Shown: in pieces, positions 56,830 to 64,000 of the stretch
How the letters are laid out: every line of letters begins with the position of its first letter
Position numbering within the stretch: the first letter of the stretch is position 1
From: Ooceraea biroi
Lineage: Eukaryota > Arthropoda > Insecta > Hymenoptera > Formicidae
Assembly: GCF_003672135.1 (NCBI RefSeq)
Contig: NC_039518.1
Coordinates: 6,202,136 to 6,266,135, forward strand
Direction: 5' to 3'
DNA length: 64,000 nt
Program-made: the position numbers and the translations under genes
Notes under the pieces: model-generated
Seen by the model: the letters and a program-made list of their open reading frames with translations, nothing else
What the model was told of the DNA's origin: nothing
Database searches by the model: none

Positions 56830-57344
56830 ATGGGTCAGACGCCACTATACGCCTGCGGCGAGCGTCCAGGACGGTGCGGTGTTACACGAGACGAATCGGA
56901 ACCCTTTCATCTGGATGAATTCTTAGCCGCATTGAGAGTATCTTCAACTTCTTCTTGTATGGCTCTACAGACCCCACTGGTCCCTGGCCTGACAAATCAT
57001 CCTCTTCCATTCGTCACGATCCTCACTCCATCGCATACCCAACTCCCGCATGTCTTGCCTCTATAAAGACTGCGTATGTTCCGTGTTACAATTTTCAGCG
57101 TGTCCTTATTCCTGCCGTGTCGTTTCCGCGAAGACCGTCCTTTTCCGAGGCTGAGTTTGTCTTTCGTAACAGGACTGTTTTTTACGGAGATGGGCTGTTA
57201 GCCCATCGCCCAACCCCTTTTAGTCGCCTTTTACGACAAGCAGGGGGTACTGTGGGCAAATTCTATCCCCTACCCACAGGGGAGTATCTTCAACTGCTAG
57301 CCGCTAATTCAAAGGTCGCCAGAGTCATTAGTCTATCACGATAG
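56830..57344 (+). pseudogene. Possible degraded non-LTR retrotransposon fragment
   Basis: One frame contains EPFHLDEFLAALR, similar in pattern to the segment that precedes the reverse-transcriptase core in LINE ORF2 proteins. An overlapping frame continues with GPWPDKSSSSIRH and ends GLLAHRPTPFSRLLRQAGG. Joining them needs a frameshift, and no catalytic FADD-type motif follows. The sequence around 57190-57300 (TTTTAGTCGCCTTTTACGAC) looks like a dispersed insect repeat, but I cannot name it with certainty. Confidence 0.3.
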
Positions 57345-57534
57345 TTTTGTGACACTGGCATTCCGTGTACTGAAATACTCTTGTATCATGTACGAATAAA
57401 GTATACTGTCCTATTTCTAAACTTCAAATCTAAACTCTCGATCAGACAAACGTAAACGTGATTAGAATATTGAGAAATCGAGCATGCTAAGATTGTTGTT
57501 AAGTGGTTCGCAGCCATCTGCAAGCTGGATACTC

Positions 57535-58258
57535 ACAAGGGAAGGGTTTTAGGTGTTACACTCGGATTTCAAAAATGTTTTGCATGCAGGTAGGGAGGTC
57601 CCCAAATAGAAGAAAAAAATAAAAGTAGCGGCCCAAATGCATATTTGCGCGCTACGTGCGCAATTTTCGATGTTAGGTTAATTACTCAAAAATGCTATTT
57701 CCAATCGAATTCTTTACATTTTTTATTTCACCTAATGCACATTTATATTGCTTTGAATAATTTTGTGTGTGTGTGTGTGTTTAGAAAATACGAGCGTCTA
57801 ATGTAATCTCGTGCCGCGCGAGCACAGTGCGTATAAAAGGCCCGTTGCTCAAAAATGGTATTTGCATCGTAACTTTTTTAATTTTTTACTGCGACTGCCA
57901 ATGCACACAATTTGGAATAATTGTACATTGCGCAAATCGTAGTTTGCTCTTTCTGCGTGATTTATTGTATGCGAGGACATAAAAGATCTGGTCAAGGGAG
58001 GTTTTTAATTCCTTCAGTTTTAATTTTGGTTTTGACTTCTTTTTAAAGCGTTGTGCATTAGGTGAAATAAAAAATGTAAAGAATTCGATTGGAAATGGCA
58101 TTTTTGAGTAATTAACCTAACATCGCAAATTGCGCACGTAGCGCGCAAATATGCATTTGGGCCGCTACTTTTCTAATTTTTCTTCTATTTGGGGACCTCC
58201 CTACCTGCGTGCAAAAATTTTTGAAATCCGAGTGTAACGCCTAAAAACCTTTCCTTGT
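57535..58258. mobile_element. Foldback element with about 190-bp inverted arms
   Basis: Tips ACAAGG(G/A)AAGG-TTTTAGG are inverted. The arms include GGTAGGGAGGTCCCCAAATA, a TTGCGCACGTAGCGCGCAAA-like block and GGTTAATTACTCAAAAATG. The loop has a (TG)n run at about 57763-57780. No target duplication could be fixed and there is no coding region. Confidence 0.65.
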
Positions 58259-60721
58259 CAGAAGAGATGGCGAGAAGATCGACATAAAGCCTGGAACACC
58301 TCGTGTAACAGAGCCTGAAAGTGGCTCGGGGCTCGGCGCGTGCAGGACGTGATTGTGTCGCGGTTCTCGTCTCTCTCACCCCCGATCGAGCAGCAGCTTT
58401 CTCCCTCGCTCCATCCCTGCCACTACCTCTCACCACTCGCCCCCTACTACAGGCAGACTCTTACCTTTTCGACGTCCGACTCCTTTTTGCTTCTCCTTCG
58501 CTCCTCGCTACGGTGGAGAGGACGGCTCCCACCGCCTCCGCTCGACCGCGACTCCGCAGGCTCGGCTCGTGCTGCTTTTGCTGTACCTAGCAGACCCCAA
58601 TGGCGTAGACACTCACGATTCTCTCAACGCACTTCGGCTGAATCTGAGATGACATGGACGACGTACTTGATAAGAGTAAGACTCTGAATTCATGATATGA
58701 GCTTCTGCTTGAAGTACCCGACTTTCAGGTTTGTATTATTCTGTTGTACTCGAGATACCGAGTATTAATCAAGTTGATTTATTATTTTATTATTAGAGCG
58801 TCCTTGATTTTGATATTTCAATGGCAATTTACGCTATAAATTATCAGCTTTGTACGAACCAGGAGAAAACAACGGACTCTCTTTGTTGCAGCAGCAGCGG
58901 GAGATTCCCGCGAGCGGAAACCTAAGTTTATCCGCGATCTCTCTGTCCGCACCAAACGCAAAAACACAAAGACGCTCTCGTTAAACGGACAGACCAATCA
59001 GGGAGGTTTCTCCGGACATTCCCGCGGCGATCATCGTCGGTACTTTGCCGCCGATTGCTTCGTAACTGTCATCGAAGAAGAAGAGAGGGAAGTACTCTCT
59101 CGACGAGATATTCTTGACAAATCACCTCGTTAAGCTCGATAGTTACGCCAGTGTTCCTAGGCAAGGCGCGTGGCTGGAATGCGGCGCGGCCGTGCTGTCG
59201 CGCGAGTTCCACTCGCTCGCGCGTCACTGGGAAGCGGGAGAATGGGAACCAAGGTTCCGGCGCGAGTGATACTCTCGCGGGAGTACTGGTTGGTCGTTCC
59301 GAAAAATATCCGGAATGATTTAAAACGCGATTCCGCGAGACCCCGCGTCCGGGTACCGATAAACCGCGCTGAAGCCGCTAGAACCGCCGTTCTCGTTGGA
59401 ATTAATTGATCGCGCGGAGGCGTTTTCGTTGGCTCTTTACGGGAGGAGATTAAATCCGGGTGAACGCGTCACGGCAGAAAAATCTCATGAAAAGCACAGG
59501 CAAATTGAAGATGCCTCCGCTCGTAATCCCAGCTGCGGTGAGCGTCGCTGATCGCGCTGCTAGATTAAGGCATTAAAACATTGCGCATGAACAGGGCGGG
59601 TTTATAATGCCGCTACTACCACGGACGCCCACTGAGACTTTTATAACGCACCGGCGGCTACCCCGCCAATTACACCTTCTAACTCGCCGTACGTCCCGAC
59701 GTTTAGGAAATAAAGCTCTTCGTTATAATGCGGCCTTAACGTACCATCGTCGCCACGGGTTTCGTCCCTTAATCAGCGATTCTGTATAGCCAGCAAATGT
59801 GCGGTGCTTAATAAGAGGGACCGACTTAATTACGAGGATATATGGCGAATGCGGTTGCCCCGTTCGGTCCCGCCGAACCGCCGCCGTCCCGCACTACGCC
59901 GGCTATATCAAACCGAAGTCCGATTTGCATACCGAGAACACAGGCTGCTCTCTTCTCGGCCGCCTCTGCCGTTTGCGAGTTCGCCGCCGCGCGACTCCCG
60001 CGCTGCGGAAATACTAAATTTCGGAGTCTCCCGGAGCGACGGGGCCCGTTTTCTTCGCGGCTTAATGATCCGCCGACATCAGAGGAAGGATGTCGACGTG
60101 ATATCGGCGCCATCGGAAAATGTGAGGCGGGCTACCGAGCGGACGGCTAATCGCACCCGTTCACCACGTCACCCTCCGCCCGAGGGACAAAGGATCTTCC
60201 TTTGGTGATGTCGGAGTGACTCCACCTGTGAGGTGCACGTAGCATTCTCTCTTTCTCTCTCTTCTTCCTCCCGAATGAAAGTTGGCGAAGGGGCAAAAAA
60301 GAGGATCGCCCAAAAGGCGATACGAAGCTCGCGCGAGCGCGAATCATGATTTATGCGGCAACGATGCCGGGGCATATGGTCCAGAGTGTATCATTGTTGC
60401 CATCACAATGGCACACGAAACGCAATACTCGCGCTATCGGTTGCGCTTTCGCATAATGTGTCATAAATAGGCGGCGCAGCAGCGCCTTTCGCATACCGCG
60501 CTGAAACAATAACCATTGTGGTGGCCGGTGCTGTTTATAAATAAGCTTCTATAAGCGCTGGGCGAGCGCTGGGCATACACCAACGAGAGCGACCACCGTC
60601 GTTGCGAGCGGATCGCGCGCGAAGCGCGAGATTTTTATTTGAGAGGATCCCGAGCACGTAAGGGTGGTCGTGATCAGGCTGCGACGAGGCACCCCGACAC
60701 CTCGATCTCGATCTCCCCACG
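58259..60721. other. GC-rich spacer
   Basis: Chance frames on both strands (58321-58687, 59804-60208). A CT-rich tract lies at about 60242-60265. No gene recognised. Confidence 0.5.
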
Positions 60722-63700
60722 TAGAAATTTCAAAACGGTCCAATACTGGGACTGTACCGTTTGCCATCGTGGCAGTATTGTGCCAGTACAGATTCGACAC
60801 AGGAGTGTAACGCCATGCCGTACTTAATTGCCAGTACTGATCCGACACTGGCAATAATATATGGACCAGTATTGGGTAAATAACTGCACCAGCATTGGGC
60901 ATAGAAGTGGACCAATTAATGTATTAACGTATAAATGTATTTTTTATATATATATAATATGTATTTTGTACTATTTGTATTTGTGACTTAAATATTATAA
61001 ACAAAGACTAATGCAAGCAACATTAGTAAAATCATTTTGTAAATGTCGCGTAAATTAATATCGCGTTTAAAAGAAAAAGATGTTAAATCGGTTTTCCGGA
61101 CGGTTATTTATACGTGATAACGCAAATGTTTCTAGCGAGAACGTCACGCCTGATCTGGCCATCTATCGGTCGCTGGTGAATCAATATATTGTTATAATCC
61201 TATTCTAAAAAAGCCGTGTTAACTTCGTGAAGTTCTTTTTTATCGAATATTCAGGCCTTTTTTCCGCGACGAATTTCGTGTAACTTGAACTTCGTGTTGC
61301 GAATGTCAGAATGTCATAGTGGCTGTCGGTGCGGTTATATTGACAATTGTATTTATTATATTATTTTTATTTTATTTCTTATTTTATTTACAGCGCGCGT
61401 AGCGCGCGCCTGTGTTGCTAGTTATATATTATCGGCAATGTATGTAGTCCAATGACTGTCATGTTAAGTTTTTCTAAATCAGTTTTTTGTTACGAATTTT
61501 GTTATTACCGAGTCCTCAGATAATCTGCCCTGGGCTATGCTCCTCGAAAAGAATCCTCCAACATCATCTTTAAAAAAATGCACACTTCGCCATTCAGTGA
61601 ATATTGAAAAATAAAATAGCGCGCGTAGCGCGCGCCTGTGTTGCTAGTTATATATTATCGACAATGTATGTAGTCCAATGACTGTTATGTTAAGTTATTC
61701 TAAATCAGGTTTTTGTTACGAATTTTGTTATTACCGAGTCCTCAGATAATCTGCCCTGGGCTATGCTCCTCGAAAAGAATCCTCCAACATCATCTTTAAA
61801 AAAAATGCACACTTCGCCATTCAGTGAATATTGAAAAATAAAATAGCGCGCGTAGCGCGCGCCTGTGTTGCTAGTTATATATTATCGGCAATGTATGTAG
61901 TCCAATGCTGGGTCTGTGTCGATTGCCGAAGCATGGCCTGTCTCGCAACTAGTACTGGTCCATGTCTGTATTTTATAATGGCCCGGGTTTTAATAAGTAC
62001 TGGGACAAGACTGTCTGCCAACTCTTTGCAGTACTGGCCGCCAGTATTGTGCCAGTATAGATCCGACACTGGCAATAATATATGGACCAGTATTCGGTAA
62101 ATAACTGCATCAGCATTGGGCATAGAAGTGGACCAATTAATGTATTAATGTATAAATGTATTTTTTATGTATCTATAATATGTATTTTGTACTATTTGTA
62201 TTTGTGACTTAAATATTATAAACAAAGACTAATGCAAGCAACATTAGTAAAATCATTTTGTAAATGTCGCGTAAATTAATATCGCGTTTAAAAGAAAAAG
62301 ATGTTAAATCGGTTTTCCGGACGGTTATTTATACGTGATAACGCAAATGTTTCTAGCGAGAACGTCACGCCTGATCTGGCCATCTATCGGTCGCTGGTGA
62401 ATCAATATATTGTTATAATCCTATTCTAAAAAAGCCGTGTTAACTTCGTGAAGTTCTTTTTTATCGAATATTCAGGCCTTTTTTCCGCGACGAATTTCGT
62501 GTAACTTGAACTGCGTGTTGCGAATGTCAGAATGTCATAGTGGCTGTCAGTGAGGTTATATTGACAATTGTATTTATTATATTATTTTTATTTTATTTCT
62601 TATTTTATTTACAGCGCGCGTAGCGCGCGCCTGTGTTGCTAGTTATATATTATCGGCAATGTATGTAGTCCAATGACTGTTATGTTAAGTTATCTAAATC
62701 AGTTTTTTGTTACGAACTTTGTTATTACCGAGGCTTCAGATAATCTGCCCTGGGCTATGCTCCTTGAAAAGAATCCTCCAACATCATCTTTAAAAAAAAT
62801 GCACACTTCGCCATTCAGTGAATATTGAAAAATAAAATAGCGCGCGTAGCGCGCGCCTGTGTTGCTAGTTATATATTATCGGCAATGTATGTAGTCCAAT
62901 GCTGGGTCTGTGTCGGTTGCCGAAGCATGGCCTGTCTCGCAACCAGTACTGGTCCCTGTCTGTACTTTATAATGGCCCGGTTTTTAATAAGTACTGGGAC
63001 AAGACTGTCTGCCAACTCTTTGCAGTACTGGCCGCCAGTATTGTGCCAGTATAGATCCGACACTGGCAATAATATATGGACCAGTATTGGGTAAATAACT
63101 GCACCAGCATTGGGCATAGAAGTGGACCAATTAATGTATTAATGTATAAATGTATTTTTTATATATCTATAATATGTATTTTGTACTATTTGTATTTGTG
63201 ACTTAAATATTATAAACAAAGACTAATGCAAGCAACATTAGTAAAATCAATTTGTAAATGTCGCGTAAATTAATATCGCGTTTAAAAGAAAAAGATGTTA
63301 AATCGGTTTTCCGGACGGTTATTTATACGTGATAACGCAAATGTTTCTAGCGAGAACGTCACGCCTGATCTGGCCATCTATCGGTCGCTGGTGAATCAAT
63401 ATATTGTTATAATCCTATTCTAAAAAAGCCGTGTTAACTTCGTGAAGTTCTTTTTTATCGAATATTCAGGCCTCTTTTCCGCGACGAATTTCGTGTGACT
63501 TGAACTTCGTGTTGCGAATGTCAGAATGTCATAGTGGCTGTCAGTGAGGTTATATTGACAATTGTATTTATTATATTATTTTTATTTTATTTCTTATTTT
63601 ATTTACAGCGCGCGTAGCGCGCGCCTGTGTTGCTAGTTATATATTATCGGTAATGTATGTAGTCCAATGACTGTTATGTTAAGTTATCTAAATCAGTTTT

Positions 63701-64000
63701 TTGTTACGAATTTTGTTATTACCGAGTCCTCAGATAATCTGTCCTGGGCTATGCTCCTCGAAAAGAATCCTCCAACATCATCTTTAAAAAAATGCACACT
63801 TCGCCATTCAGTGAATATTGAAAAATAAAATAGCGCGCGTAGCGCGCGCCTGTGTTGCTAGTTATATATTATCGGCAATGTATGTAGTCCAATGCTGGGT
63901 CTGTGTCGGTCGCCGAAGCATGGCCTGTCTCGCAACCAGTACTGGTCCATGTCTGTATTTTATAATGGCCCGGGTTTTAATAAGTACTGGGACAAGACTG
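60722..64000. repeat. Satellite array, period about 993 bp, runs off the window
   Basis: The landmark TCCAATGCTGGGTCTGTGTC occurs at 61901, 62895 and 63888 (spacing 994 and 993). Each full unit carries GCGCGCGTAGCGCGCGCC twice, about 227 bp apart (62614 and 62840; 63608 and 63833). The first unit carries it three times (61393, 61619, 61846), so its length is about 1222 bp. A CCAGTA(C/T)TG-rich segment follows each landmark. Parts of the unit are dispersed at 19425-19505 and 22885-23045. The short frames of 60-90 codons that recur in each unit are not convincing genes. Confidence 0.85.

Noticed and set aside
61831..62100. 89-codon frame repeated in the satellite units
   Set aside because: Repeats with the 993-bp unit, has no domain, and the frame is interrupted or altered in the first unit.

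Overview
The window is about 64 kb of insect nuclear DNA, most likely from a hymenopteran and probably an ant. The grounds are short runs of the TTAGG-type telomere repeat (about 10034-10064 and 19521-19544), GC- and CpG-rich spacer mixed with AT-rich stretches, several mariner families, and no bacterial gene organisation. I found no convincing host gene, tRNA or rRNA. What can be read is almost entirely a graveyard of mobile and tandem DNA set in featureless GC-rich spacer.

Layout. (1) 829-2545, 4717-6319 and 39424-41164 hold three arrays of one small terminal-repeat element. Each array has exactly four 181-182 bp TG...CA repeats separated by three minisatellite-bearing internal segments, and two arrays have perfect 4-bp target duplications. 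(2) 9599-10392 is a nested foldback with an 8-bp target duplication. (3) Five Tc1/mariner families are present. M1 lies at 11627-15231 (trimer), 25897-28299 (dimer) and 46350-49908 (trimer). M2 lies at 16818-19297 (dimer), M3 at 29707-32060 (dimer) and M4 at 54953-56239 (single). A Tc1-like element with an intact 336-residue DD34E transposase lies at 35130-36770. (4) A Penelope-like fragment with a GIY-YIG endonuclease and a hammerhead-like motif adjoins the Tc1 insertion (36773-37726). (5) Two short elements at 32884-34010 and 52586-53574 have Transib signatures: CACAGTG ends and 5-bp CGTCG/CGCCG duplications. (6) Other foldbacks and MITEs lie at 7506, 21143, 25146, 38088, 42513/43545, 51197 and 57535. 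(7) 60722-64000 is a satellite with a period of about 993 bp that runs off the window.

The strongest unusual theme is head-to-tail multimers. In three unrelated mariner families the full-length copy comes first in the sense direction. Each following copy is cut near its 5' end exactly at a TA dinucleotide and joined to the intact 3' terminal repeat of the copy before it. In M3 the junction gives the second copy a new ATG taken from the neighbouring terminal repeat. In M1 the same junction recurs at three loci with different flanks, so the multimer may itself be the mobile unit. The three LTR-like arrays, always four repeats and three internals, point to a similar multimer behaviour in an unrelated element type.

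Limits: all boundaries were read by eye; family names rest on motif recognition, not searches. Long open frames are common by chance in the GC-rich spacer and were not called as genes.
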